Of a stretch of DNA of 64,000 bases, positions 25,401 through 36,096 are shown in pieces. The stretch is from contig WACJ01000528.1 in NCBI GenBank assembly GCA_008973525.1, forward strand, positions 1,116,001-1,180,000. Reading direction: 5' to 3'. The notes beneath the pieces are model-generated. The model saw only the letters and a program-made list of their open reading frames with translations. It did no database searches and was not told the DNA's origin. Made by a program: the position numbers and the translations under genes. The number at the start of each line of letters is the position of its first letter. The stretch's first letter is position 1. The DNA is from Stenopsyche tienmushanensis (taxonomy: Eukaryota > Arthropoda > Insecta > Trichoptera > Stenopsychidae).

Positions 25401-28400
25401 AAATTCAAATTGAAACTATTTCCCAAATGTATTACTATAATGTTTTTCTCTACGATCTGAATTAAAATATATTTTTTTATGATGAAGATCCAAAAACTAA
25501 CCCATAATATCAACAATTAGTATCGATGTTTATATAAATAGCTTTGTTTCAAATATAGGTATTCGAAAGACTAAAAAGGACAGGCAATATAACATTAAAA
25601 AAAGAAGGAGTTGCGACATGGGCAAAATCAATGTTTTTACAATATCATGCACTACTAGACATGTCCCAACTTATTACAGAATTAAAGTTGAGGTTATCTG
25701 ATGAAGGTATAGATGAATTTAGCAATGAATCACCTTGGAGTGATGTAGAGCATTCATTAATATTGAAGGTATTTATTTAACTTACATAACTAGTGTACAG
25801 CTTTCTTTTTTTTTTGCTATAATATTCAAATTTTATTTTTTATAGATACTTGTTGCCGGGGCATTTTATCCTAATTATTTTGTAATCTCATTCCAAAATG
25901 AGAATGAGGAAAGAGAGGCTAACAAAGTTCTGAATGGTAAAGATCCCTACGATACAATATACTTTACCAATATGGATCATCGACTACCTGGTGATATCTA
26001 CTCTTCACAAATAAAAACAATGCTCACAAATTGCTCGACCAATATGGATATTGATTTTGACTACTCCAGCAAGTATGATTGATTTTTAATTTTTTGACAT
26101 AAATCTGTTAGAGATGATTGAAGATTAAATAGAGATGAGAGAACTCGAGATATCGTAATGTATAAACCAAGGCTTCGAACCATAATTTTCGTCATTATGG
26201 TTCAATTCCGTTTCGAAGCCCTGCTAAAAACTTTCAAATACTATAACATTTAATTTTGACTTTTCTTTCTTTACAGCAAAATCTTTGTTACATTTCCACC
26301 CAATATTTCACAGGAAGGGGTTTGTATATACTTTTTATATTTAAACATAATAATCAAATACAAATAATTTTTGGTATACTAGTATTTTTCAAATTTACAT
26401 TTTACATCAATTGATAAAAATATTTCAACAATAGAATTTTTTACTTAATAAAATATGAATAATTATACAAATAATTGACACTTAATATTCTGGTTATTTT
26501 ATTTTATTAAGTTATTTGTTGCCATTGTAGTACTTTTTTTATAAGATTATTAACATATTTGTCACACAGCGTGAATGGGTTGAGTTTTTCCCTGGGCCCG
26601 TATTCGATAGTAAAAGCGTAAAAAAATTGATAAGCCAGAATAGGGATACGATAGTGAGAGAAAAGAATGCAGATTTCGAGGTCGCACTTTAAAGATGTAT
26701 TGATATATATAGTATAAGAATATTTAATTTTCTAGAGCCGTAACGAGAGTATGAAGCACCCGTGGCAAGTATCTAACTTGCCCCATGGATATCTTTTTTT
26801 TTTTATTTGGACCCTCTAACCCGAGCTGTTTATTGATTCCATTATTCAGGACCATGTCAGCCAGCCTAACTATAATACATAACAAGATGCAAAATCTGAA
26901 TTTAATATACGCATAATGTCCGCAAGGGCATGCTTATTCTCAACTTCTATATGATTTTTATGAGTGGAGGGAAGACTCTAGTCTAGACTCGTTCGCGACC
27001 TCATTTAGCACAAGCCAACTATGTAAGGGGTACTTATTTATCCCTGAAAATGCCACAAAAAGTCCTAAAATGAGACGCAAGGTCTGTGTATCCAACTGGT
27101 CCGTTTTTCCGACTGCTGACATGACGAATGAACGCCTCGCGATCGGACGCCATACCCAAACATATGTACAGAACACTCATTACAAAACAAAATTGTCCGA
27201 AGAAGACTTATCGGGCCCAATATTTAAGCGATAACGAAAAAAAGAGGGATTAGATAACTTAGTATATATTGTAAAAACGGACAGAGTCAATCAGTGTTGA
27301 TTCATGTAAAGTAGAATGGTCAAGTAAAATAAAAACCATTTGCAAATCTCGACCGGATCAGTATTCTGCGTTTTGCGCCCCAAGCCTAGTTGCGCCCTTG
27401 GCGGGCGTCTATTTTGCCTCGTCCTTGTTACTTCCCTGTTATTTTCTACATGTTTTAAATTTGCATGTTCCATTAAATACCTGTGTTATAAATGAAATTA
27501 CTTGTAAAATCAATTTTAACTAGACAAAGAAGTATGTCACATTTAAATGATGAGGTGATGAATGTGTTAAGATTCAATTAATTTAACATGACAACAATTT
27601 CTAATAGCTAATTAATCATACAGTTTATGGGATAACTGAATTCATATTAAGTGAAATAATATATCGTTTTTCTTTACAGAAAGCAAGAATACCTGGTAGA
27701 GTTGCACTACCGGTTTATCAATCTATTAAGATGCGAAAGTCTAAAATACCATTTGTTCTTCATGTTATGCCGTAAGTTATCTAATTTGATTTACCATACT
27801 TATAGTGAAGGCAAAGGAGATTGTCTATTTTGTTTAACTCTTATAAATGTTTTTGAACATTTGTGATGTCCCTTTTACATGAATATAAGATGTCAACTTT
27901 TACAAAATGATTATACATATAAATAAAATCTACAATATATGCAGAACAATATTTTCAGCTGTAAAAAATGTAAACTATGTGTGTGAACTAATTTAAAATC
28001 ATCATAAACTTAGATGCTATATTTGCTTGTCCGCCACTTATTGTCATACAAATCCACTTATCTGTCAGGATCACAGCAGCGTGTATGAATCTTGTACATA
28101 AATAAATAAACACTGTCGATAACACGCAATATTTAGTCATTTCTTTGCGTAAACATAAAAATACACTTTAAAACGATTCATTATATCATTCATACACTAT
28201 GATTAGTTGATAAATTTGGGTTAATGATCTATACAATTGTACGATGTACACAAGATGCTCTCTCCGTCTCTATCTCTTTATGAGTCACTGAAATTCAGAT
28301 ACAACATTGTGTCTTACCTCTTTAAAGTGCTAATTTCTTACTTTTGACACAAAATACATTGAAACCAATCAGATTGCTTTCGTAGTAACTATTGTCATAC

Positions 28401-31400
28401 TAATATAGATTTATTATTTCATTTTTCTAGAGAAAAGGAATCTTGGATGTATGCAGCTAAGGTTGGAATGCAAAAGCCTATGGATTTATTCAATATGGTT
28501 CCTTCTACAAAAAAAATAAAAATTTTAACACGTCTTCCAGGAATTGATGAAAGCTACATCAAAATAAAAATTTGTTTTGTATGCAATATTATACTTTCAC
28601 TCTATTACAATAATTTTTTAGTTAACATATGGATATTGGGGCGTATTTTAATTTTTATAAGCAGGCAACGAAGGTTTTTTGTAAAAAGTAACAATCTCCT
28701 CGCACCCTTGTATTATAATGCATAGTATAATCATTATCATCATAATGCAGTCTTTTCTTTTATTTTATATTGAAAAACCATGTCAAAGCTATATGCAAAT
28801 TAATCCTGCACGAGAAATCTTAAAAAACACTTTAAATTTGAGCAATTGTTTTCTCAAATCATAAATAAGGTTATTTCAATTTTTATTTTGATATTTAAAA
28901 AAATCTATTATTACAGGTTAATAGTTGTGGTCATTTCTGGGCACGAATCGATGACATTTCCACAATGGACGAATTGAAATGGATCAATAATACATTAAAC
29001 AATTCAAATATCTGTCTGCATCCTTTGAAGTCTGTCCCTATCCCTGGAAATATATATGCCGCTCCATTTTATGACATTAAAAATGGACCCCATCGCTATT
29101 ATAGGGCTAGAATCGATTATTGTGTATCCAAGTCTAATGTTATGGTAAGGAAATTAAATAAACTATGAGAATTTATTATATAATCTTATAACAATTCATC
29201 ATCATCATAGTGCAGCCACTAACAGTCCACTACAGAACTATGGGCCTCTTCAATATCCATTCATAGGAAAGGGGTTACATCCATTTCGTGTGTATCATAC
29301 ATTCACCTCCTCATTCGCTCATAACAATTAATAATTACTAATTAATAATCATGTGTCCTGATTTTCCCTTTTATTTGACTCTCTGATTTTCACCAATAGC
29401 ACACTATTTTCGTTCATTTCTTCGGAATATTTCTTAATGTTCAACTTGCATGGCATCTGCTTTCTGTTGTTCAGTTATTTTTGCCTATTAACACATTACG
29501 GGCCGCAGAATTTGGGCAAATGTGGGAGATCACATGTTTAGTCGTTCAATTTCCCAGTGAAAAAATTTTTTTTTTAATAATTTTAATTTTTTAGTCAAGT
29601 CTTAAATATATATAAGATCATCTCTCGGCGAAACTAGAAAAAAATATAGCGTTGATATATTTTTTTTTATGTCAAAAGTTCATATAACAAACACGCGAAA
29701 ACACGCGTTTACGCGTGAACGGACCGCAATGTGTTAATGTGTTGCGAAAATAAAAGGAGAGGGTTACCGCGCAAACCTGCTAGTTTACTTCTGAAGGAGT
29801 AGATTTTGCAAAGGAGTGGTGATACTCGGCTAATGACGCCACTCCAGAACAGCCGAGGGGCAATAACAAAATTGGTCAACGATAAGAATGATGCGAGTAT
29901 CTTAATTATCAAAACAAACGCCTGCTTTCAAGACAACACGAATGAAAGTCATCTTATCTTTGCTGAAAGAGCTTAATAACTTATCCGACGATTTCAGTTT
30001 ATATCTAAATTTTATGACGGTTTAAGATTCTTTAGAATACGATTTTTTGTTGAATAGTAAATATGAACTACCTTTACAGTACGACTTTGCCATCGATGCA
30101 CGAGTGTATGATGAGACACAAGACACCCGTCTCTGTCTCACGATTTCCGCTCTGATAGGGTTAATTCAAATGACACTACATAGACATAAAAATTGGAAGT
30201 GTATAATTATATTTTTGATATTTGGAACTGTCTTTTTTTCTTTAAGGTATTTTTTATCGATTATGGTAACAGTTGCGAGGTACATATTGATGAATTAAGA
30301 GAGCTTCCTAGAGATATAAGGAAATTATCACAAATTACGCCCATTGCGTTTGAATGCATTCTTGCTGAAATAGCTCCATCAATTTTCAAAGATAGTAGAG
30401 GATTATGGAGCGAAGAAGCCAACAAAAGGTTTTTAAATTTAACACAAGATAAAGTGCTTCATGGAAAGGTAATTTAGTAGTTGTATTTCCAATAGAATAA
30501 AATATTTCATTCTATATTTACTTAAATAATGTATTTTTCGTTTTTTTTTATAATTAGAATAACAATCTCTATTTTTATAATGAAAATTTATTACCCTTGA
30601 GTATTAAATGATATCTGATAATAAATTATGCTTTTGCTGATTATTTTAGGTGTACTCCGTCGTCAATTCTGTGGTATCGTTGGAATTATTAGTTGGATCT
30701 ATAAATATAAATGACTTACTTCTTAAAGAAGGATTTGCCCAAATATCAGAGGAAAGTTACGCTTCAAAATTGAATAAAGATTTGAGAAATCAAGCGTTTA
30801 CATTTAGTCCTAGTGATATATTACTTCATAATGAGAAACAAGCTGCTGAATATCTAAAAACAAAGGTCAATTATCCCCCTCCGAAAAAAGCGGAATGTAC
30901 GAGAAGTATAAATTTAAAAGGACCATACAGGTATACAGATTTTTTCTATCGATCTTTGTCTATTATTCACATTCGGTCATACATTAAAGCGAATTCCCTA
31001 ATTGTGTCTCAGGTCTCTTCAAAATTTCATTTTATTTCGTGCCTTGGTTTATGAGAAAACGAATAATTACACATTTTACAACAGAGAATGCTACGTCTTG
31101 CCTACTTTCTTTAGTGACAGGATCAAGAAGTTTAAAACTAAATCTTCTAATATATAAAAATTAATTTCTCTTTGTTTGTATGTAATGCGTTACCATACCG
31201 TTCATCAGATTACTATAAAACTTCGTCTACTTGTTCCTAAGGATTGCGCGAGTAACATAGGCATAGTTTTCTAATATATAAAAATCAACATTTGTTTGTT
31301 CGTATTTAATGTGCTGTTGTACCATTCATCCGATTGCGATAAAACTTCGTCTACTTATTGCTAAGGATTGCGCGAGTAACATAGGCATAGTTTTCTAATA

Positions 31401-34341
31401 TATAAAAATCAACATTTGTTTGTTCGTATTTAATGCGCTGCCATACCGTTCATCCGATTGCGATAAAACTCTGTCAACTCATTGTTTACACTTGCGGGAA
31501 TAACATAGGCATAGTAAAAATATTGTTTGTGTACGCAGTTTGTTATGCGAGATTTGGCATTGCGATGCATTCCGGGTAATCACCTCATAGTCTTACAATT
31601 TTAATTAGCTAGTAATTATATAATATAAACTTACTTTTATTATTTTTTTAATTTATTTCTAGCCCTTTAGAAACCTCAGCATACTGTTTATTCAATTCTG
31701 AAAGAGGGAAATCTATTACAATAAATAATGACTCAGTTAATTCGATACTATTAAATACTGATTCTCGAAACTGCAATGAAAGGTATTTAAACACATAATC
31801 AATAATTTGTAATTTAAATATATATGTGTTGCCTTCAAAATGCAGTTTTCTAAGGAGCATTCGTCTTATTTTTATAACGGGCTATCCTTGCTCACATTCA
31901 AAAGTTTAAATAAGAATGCAACACATCTTATAAACAAGCGTTTTAAATAAATCTTACGTTAAGTATGGAAAAGATTTTTCAATATAGCTTTTGAAAAATT
32001 TAAAGGTTGATAGTGGCTACTGAAATTCACGAAGGATTTGAAGCATCTTCATATAAAATATCAAACACAACTATGATGCCAAATATAACAGGCATTCTGC
32101 CTCTGATGGCATTGATGTTTTCTCCCGTCGCTGAGCTAAAATGTGATGAACATCAAACCCGTTATAATGGTATACTTTGTGGCCTCGGACACACAGATGG
32201 AAGAGCAATCTATCCCGAACATGACATGCGTATCCACATCAATTGCGAAATAACAAATGATGACATTGAAACTGTAAGGATCTTTAAATATCCATAATGC
32301 AAATTATTCTCATAGTGACTATCGATCCTGATACATTTAATTCAATTCTATAAATACATTTTTTTTTCTAGATCAACCATTTAAGACAGACAATGAATTA
32401 CACATTTATGACGAAAAAAGCAGAAATGCCACAAAGTAATTTAAGTATGATCATGGAAACACCAAGAATTGTTAAAAGGGTTATTCAAAAGTAAGTGTCT
32501 CAATTCTATTCGGTATAACAAAAAAGTATAAATAAAACTCATAAATTCTAATTCACTAAGAAATATTTCTATAAAATTTTTGAATTAATGAAATTCTACA
32601 AAAAGTTATTACATACAGTTGACCTGCGGTAATCCAACACCCTCTATAGTTCGACATATGTTCGGTGAAACTTTGTCGATATAAAAAATGCAAAAGTGTG
32701 ATTCTGGATTGCCTAAATCATAGTGAATCTTTTACGATACAAAAAAAAAATTGCGAAAACATTCAAAGCGTTCGTCTTCACCATTGATTGTGGGCCAGGT
32801 AAGAGGTAAACTTTCAAGAAAGTTAAACGTCCAGAGGTGGAGGACGCTTTGGATTTGTGATTTCTCCACGAAAGAAACAGGTGGAATATAACAAAAAAAA
32901 AGACTTTGTAACTAGCAAGGGTTAGTTAAATCGCGGTTTTGAGCGCCTCTCCTCTGAAGAACACGGTTATCAAATCGAAGCGACGAAGATAGTAGACCAC
33001 ATTGTGTCAGCAAGGGGTCTATGTTATAACGCCAATTCTATAATATGAAACCTCGTGTTGTCTACGTATATCTCACCGTCTCAATATTTTTTCGGATTAC
33101 AAGTACTCCTTTCCAAAATGTTTCAGACTACAAGGGATCGGGGGGCAGTACTTTATAGTACGATAAATTCGACAATCCGACACTGCCTTACGAAACATAA
33201 CGTTTGTTAGATTACTGCAGGTCGACCGTATATAATTAAACAATGTATTCATTGTAAATACGTAAATAAATAATTAAGAACTACAAAATATGAATCATGA
33301 ATTCTAACTATAATATTCCGTGTTCAAATATATAATGTCAGAAAATTTGTGATCAAAAAATCATCCTAATATCGAAGGAAAAATTACTATGAAATGAATG
33401 ATTTTGATTTTAAATTGTAATATTTCTATGTTCGTAATCTAAAGATGTACATTTGATGGTAATTCATATTGTTTTATTCAGACTTATTCCACGTCAACGA
33501 AGACGATACGAATATTCACCTATAATTGATAGTTGGGATTGGAATACTTCGACTACGGGATTAGTCGTAGAAAATATACTCAGTGATCTAGCAATCTTTG
33601 CAATTCATAGCGGATCAAGATTATACCCTCCAAGCAAAGAATTAAAAAACCAACTATTAATGAACATTAAAACAATTAAAGAAATTTGTGAAAGGTAATT
33701 ATTATTTTTTTTTACTAATACTTAAACATCCAATATTATTTACTGTAAATATTTAATGTTTATACGTTCATCGCTGATGAAATGGTAGCTCTACTAACAC
33801 ACTTTAGGCGGGTGCTGATGCATGCTTACTTAGGCACCTGCGCGATAAAATAACATCATGTAAATATGTTTAAGCAAAATTTTCATTTATCAGTTACAAC
33901 CGATGGAGAGTTAAAGTATGCAAAATATATAGTAGTTACATAAATAATAATAGTTGTCATTCTTATAATCACTGCTAAATGATTGTATCATTTTAATACT
34001 TTATTCTTGAAGGCACACATATGGCAAGGTCCTTTGGGTGAACATTTTAATGAAATACTAACTATATAAATAACACACAATGTTAACATAACTAAATACT
34101 GAAGTACTACGTGTTCAGTATTAAAGCAACAATCCCGCAAAAGCAATTATTAGTCATCCCGCCTAAAGTGTTTTAATATAATGATGTTTTTGTTTATTTA
34201 TTTAGATCGTGCGCGCCTAAAGAATCTGAATATGAGTGTAAGCTTTGTTGCACTGGAATGCTTAGTATACAAAGCTTAAGACTACATCTGCAATCTCGAA
34301 TGCATCGCGATAACGAACCCAACCTTTATGAAGATTCCTAA
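16403..34341 (+). CDS. spn-E: Spindle-E / TDRD9 DEVH-box helicase with Tudor domain
   Basis: This is a germline ATPase of the piRNA pathway, acting in perinuclear nuage in transposon silencing. It has 25 exons: 16403-16576, 16653-16811, 18562-18783, 18874-18949, 20209-20336, 20417-20578, 20708-20910, 22220-22395, 22742-22905, 23082-23249, 23327-23486, 24440-24567, 25559-25768, 25846-26072, 26277-26319, 27680-27771, 28431-28578, 28917-29144, 30247-30468, 30650-30930, 31663-31782, 32006-32273, 32372-32490, 33482-33694, 34206-34341. Phases close to 1408 residues, near Drosophila's size. Visible motifs: Walker A GPTGCGKT (about 126-133), DEVH (225-228), SAT (258-260), QRAGRAGR (466-473), Tudor core with GHFWARID and FIDYGN (about 885-1000), and a C-terminal C2H2 finger. 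Motif Ib reads TTVVLL instead of TTGVLL. Many introns carry transposons. Exon 2 joins exon 3 in phase across the hAT insertion. AATAAA lies at 34569. Confidence 0.93.
16834..18488 (+). mobile_element. hAT transposon in spindle-E intron 2, perfect TSD
   Basis: The element begins CAGTGTTCCCCAA and ends with the exact inverse TTGGGGAACACTG (13-bp perfect TIRs). It is flanked on both sides by CTTTAGAG (16826-16833 and 18489-18496), an intact 8-bp target duplication. The interior has broken plus-strand hAT transposase of the SCAND3/ZBED type. One block at 17016-17097 reads EMFPLLQEYLIAADVD. Another, at about 18180-18340, includes KEHLIELTSNTTL and ends LPQYWYESAL, as in C-terminal hAT tails. Frames change at about 18165 and 18388. 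A piggyBac-like relic splits the two blocks. The element makes up almost all of intron 2. Confidence 0.85.
17395..18070 (-). pseudogene. piggyBac-like transposase relic nested in the hAT element
   Basis: Reading the minus strand from high to low coordinates gives piggyBac landmarks in the expected order. MSGRRFEKILRCLN lies at about 17940-17990, then KAKYGIKFYKLCPPNG (about 17810-17860), GHYVFMDNFYN (about 17665-17700), and finally RTHTTGTLCANRRGNPAEIR (about 17570-17635). Stops and frame changes are frequent, and most of the sequence around the catalytic Asp residues is gone. A TTAA at 17395-17398 could mark one end, since TTAA is the piggyBac target, but the other end was not located. The fragment is antisense to spindle-E. 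Confidence 0.75.
19115..19205 (-). repeat. Repeat family D, copy 1 (inverted partner at 21478-21562)
   Basis: The reverse complement of this segment matches 21478-21562 over about 80 bp, including TAGAAAAAACTATGGAGAAG and ATTCGCTATAAGTTACAAAT. The two copies lie in different spindle-E introns (4 and 7) in opposite orientation, so the pre-mRNA could form a long duplex that spans exons 5-7. Confidence 0.65.
19205..19425. repeat. Interspersed repeat family B, copy 2
   Basis: Same orientation as the copy at 2036-2327 and highly similar over about 210 bp, including the CT-rich run and the TAGTACTCCTTTA tail. It lies in spindle-E intron 4. The minus-strand frame 19060-19350 is a by-product of this repeat. 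Confidence 0.7.
21478..21562 (+). repeat. Repeat family D, copy 2
   Basis: Inverted counterpart of 19115-19205. It lies in spindle-E intron 7, inside the frame 21414-21635, which has no other recognisable content. Confidence 0.65.
22470..22580. repeat. Short interspersed repeat family C, copy 2
   Basis: It shares ATTATATTTCATATCGATAT and its surroundings with 7741-7850. It lies in spindle-E intron 8. No terminal structure is visible. Confidence 0.55.
24000..24175. repeat. Interspersed repeat, partial copy related to family B
   Basis: TAGATGCTATATTTGCTTGT followed by CCGCCACTTAT is shared with 27985-28045. The part TGATCGATAAATTTGGGTTA-ACGATCTATACAAT matches the core of family B. It lies in spindle-E intron 11. 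Confidence 0.6.
24320..24351. repeat. pogo/Tigger-type terminal repeat fragment
   Basis: The stretch ends GGATAATCGAGAGTCTACTG followed by TA. Read inversely it is CAGTAGACTCTCGATTATCC, which resembles pogo/Tigger-type TIRs of insect genomes, with TA as target site. The opposite end was not found, so the element may be truncated. It lies in spindle-E intron 11. Confidence 0.5.
24760..24795. repeat. 36-bp near-perfect palindrome
   Basis: Arms GCATCGACCTTCAAT and ATTGAAGGTCGATGC are perfectly complementary around a 6-base centre GTTAAT. A stable hairpin is possible in RNA or single-stranded DNA. It lies in spindle-E intron 12, upstream of the LINE relic. Confidence 0.75.
24955..25360 (-). pseudogene. 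Jockey-like LINE reverse transcriptase relic
   Basis: The minus-strand translation includes LGPVLYFLCTADILTTDLTT followed by FADNKTLLTSH. This is the region of a jockey-clade reverse transcriptase around the catalytic block: the family norm is F-A-D-D, and here the second Asp is replaced by Asn. Upstream (higher coordinates), other frames hold fragments compatible with the finger region. The fragment is interrupted by stops and antisense to spindle-E (intron 12). Confidence 0.75.
26168..26223. mobile_element. 56-bp micro-element with hAT-like ends
   Basis: It begins CAAGGCTTCGAA and ends TTCGAAGCCCTG, matching the termini of the 1.1-kb element at 2592-3713. Flanking octamers GTATAAAC and CTAAAAAC match at 6 of 8. 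It is mostly TIR with a short interior that is itself nearly palindromic. It lies in spindle-E intron 14. Confidence 0.55.
26735..27445 (+). mobile_element. Repeat family A (hAT-like), copy 2
   Basis: It starts near CTAGAGCCGTAACGAG and ends near GCCTCGTCCTTGTTAC. Shared blocks with 40010-40575 and 50725-50945 include the phrases GACGAATGAACGCCTCGCG and TCTGCGTTTTGCGCCCCAAG. No readable transposase remains. It lies in spindle-E intron 15. Boundaries are approximate. Confidence 0.65.
27985..28300. repeat. Interspersed repeat family B, copy 3
   Basis: It combines the TAGATGCTATATTTGCTTGT block seen at 24020 with the AAATAAACACTGTCGATA block seen at 2040 and the GTTGATAAATTTGGGTTAA core. It shows that the partial copies elsewhere belong to one longer family. 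It lies in spindle-E intron 16. Confidence 0.65.
29195..29330 (-). repeat. RTE/SINE-like 3'-tail fragment, copy 1
   Basis: The segment runs CATCATCATCATAGTGCAGC, then AACAGTCCACTACAGAACTA, then GGGCCTCTTCAATATCCATT. The reverse complement of this block is at 42770-42925. The (CAT)n end next to a 'TCCACT..AGAAC.TAGGCCTC' core is typical of 3' ends of insect non-LTR elements. It lies in spindle-E intron 18. Confidence 0.6.
31141..31515. repeat. Three tandem units of about 124 bp
   Basis: Each unit starts TTCTAATATATAAAAAT and ends GAATAACATAGGCATAG or GAGTAACATAGGCATAG. Units begin at about 31146, 31270 and 31394. Units 2 and 3 are closer to each other than to unit 1. The motif resembles minisatellite arrays found in insect Helitron-type elements, but no Helitron end was seen. 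It lies in spindle-E intron 20. Confidence 0.75.
32616..33228. mobile_element. 613-bp pogo/Tigger-like element with TA target
   Basis: The left end CAGTTGACCTGCGGTAATCC and the inverse of the right end, CGGTCGACCTGCAGTAATCT, match at 17 of 20 positions. Both sides are flanked by TA. Inside, a plus-strand phrase KRPEVEDALDL followed by FLHERNRW, with one stop between, resembles the CENP-B-type HTH of Tigger/jerky transposases. It is a decayed, internally deleted copy in spindle-E intron 23. Confidence 0.7.
33798..34174. mobile_element. MITE with CACTTTAGGCGGG ends
   Basis: CACTTTAGGCGGG near 33800 and its exact inverse CCCGCCTAAAGTG ending at 34170 bound about 370 bp of non-coding AT-rich DNA. 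TAA occurs just outside both ends, which would fit a PIF/Harbinger-type 3-bp duplication, but the exact cut points are uncertain. It lies in spindle-E intron 24. Confidence 0.6.
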
Positions 34342-36096
34342 AAATTAAAAAGTGATAACACATCATATGTTCTCGACAATTACCAGTACTAATTTTATAC
34401 TGCCAATTTATTTTAGATTTTAATTTAGAGGTGAAAATATCCGATGTAAGAATGACTACATAAAAAACAACCCTTAATTAAGATTCAATTGTGGATTATG
34501 CAATGTAAATAATGTAATACTATAATGTATTATATTTATACAATACAACTATGTTATGTATAATTGAAAATAAATACTAAAACATAGAATCCATTTATTT
34601 TATTTTGTGAGTGAGAGCATTATTGTATTCAAAAATATAATTTTAAAAACTAAAAGATACATTAATACGCCAAAATGTTATAATTTTAATGTGCCATTTT
34701 ATTTACGCTAGATTATACGAAATCGCCATTATTATTTTTTCATTAATTGTAAAAGCTTTAAGAACTAGACAGAGGCTGATACTATTGACTTAAGATTCAA
34801 AAAACAAGTTTGTACACTTCCACATTTTTCCACATGTAAATAAAATACATTATTTTTCTAAAATATAAATGCAAACCAGTTTTTAATAATAGCATATATG
34901 ATCATCTATAATTTGCATAAAAATGTGGCATGTGTTCGGAGAAAGGCAGTGATTTTTATTAAAACAACGTGAATTTTATCAAAAATCCTACTAATCGCAA
35001 AAACACTAAATCGTAAGTTTGGAGAAAATTAAATGTTCATTCATTAAATAGTTTTTTGTTAAAAGACATATGGTATATTTATCTCTATCTTGAATAATAT
35101 TAAAGTAGATACAACCGGAATTTTCTTACAAATGATATTAATTATTTAATCAGAAGTGTAAATACTCAAAATGATACTATCGTGATTAATAAATTATATA
35201 ACTATCATCTTATTTTTTTTTTTAAGTAATCTAATTCCAATCAAAAGCATAATTACTTGACCTTTGTCACTATATTCCGAAACAAGATTTATAATTATTT
35301 TTAAATTTTTGTGCATTTCAAAAACATTTCAGTTACGTTATTCCTTAGTAAGGTTGTAGAGATGGTACGCAATCTGTTTTCTCTCTTTAAATACTACCAA
35401 ACAACGCAATGCTTACAAATAAGAGGTAATCATATATTAAATATATTTATAATTAGCCGTGTTTATATATTTATTTTAGTCATTTGTGCTATAAAATACT
35501 CGACCTCGTTCCTCAATTTTCCTTCTCCATGGGTCTTGATTTTCTATCAACCATATCCGTAAGATATTATTTCTTTTCTTATTTCATGTATTAAACAAAT
35601 CTTGTTTTATAATAGTCAAAACACAAATAACATCACCAACACTGATGTAAATCTGATGTTGTTCTCGTTATGATGAAATAACTAAATAAACACAGAACAA
35701 CAACAAAAAACATCTGTATTTTGCTCCAGTTTATCATGATTTTTATTCGTAATCATTTTAATTTTTCTTATTTAACTCTCAGTAGGTAGTATAGCAAATC
35801 ATATATTTTTACAATAAATATAATAAGCATTTTAATTAAATATACATAAAACATTACAACCAAGAATATTATACCGCTCACTATTTAAACTGGTTGTTCT
35901 GTTATTTAAATATGAAATTTCGATTGGAATTTTGTTTATCATATAAATTGAATATCCAAATATTTATCAGCGTCGCTGAATGATAACCTTTGCACTTTCC
36001 AATACTACAGAACCTAATGTTTGCTTCAACGTTTCATCATTAGCTTTGGCGCTACTGCATTAAAGAGTTGTATTCTTGTATGTTGAAGGGTTTAAA
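34342..36096. other. Spacer between spindle-E and MTHFD1
   Basis: The left part holds the spindle-E 3' UTR (AATAAA at 34569-34574). The rest is AT-rich. The frame 35311-35562 has no known motif. The MTHFD1 promoter should lie at the right end, but no clear core element was identified. Confidence 0.5.
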
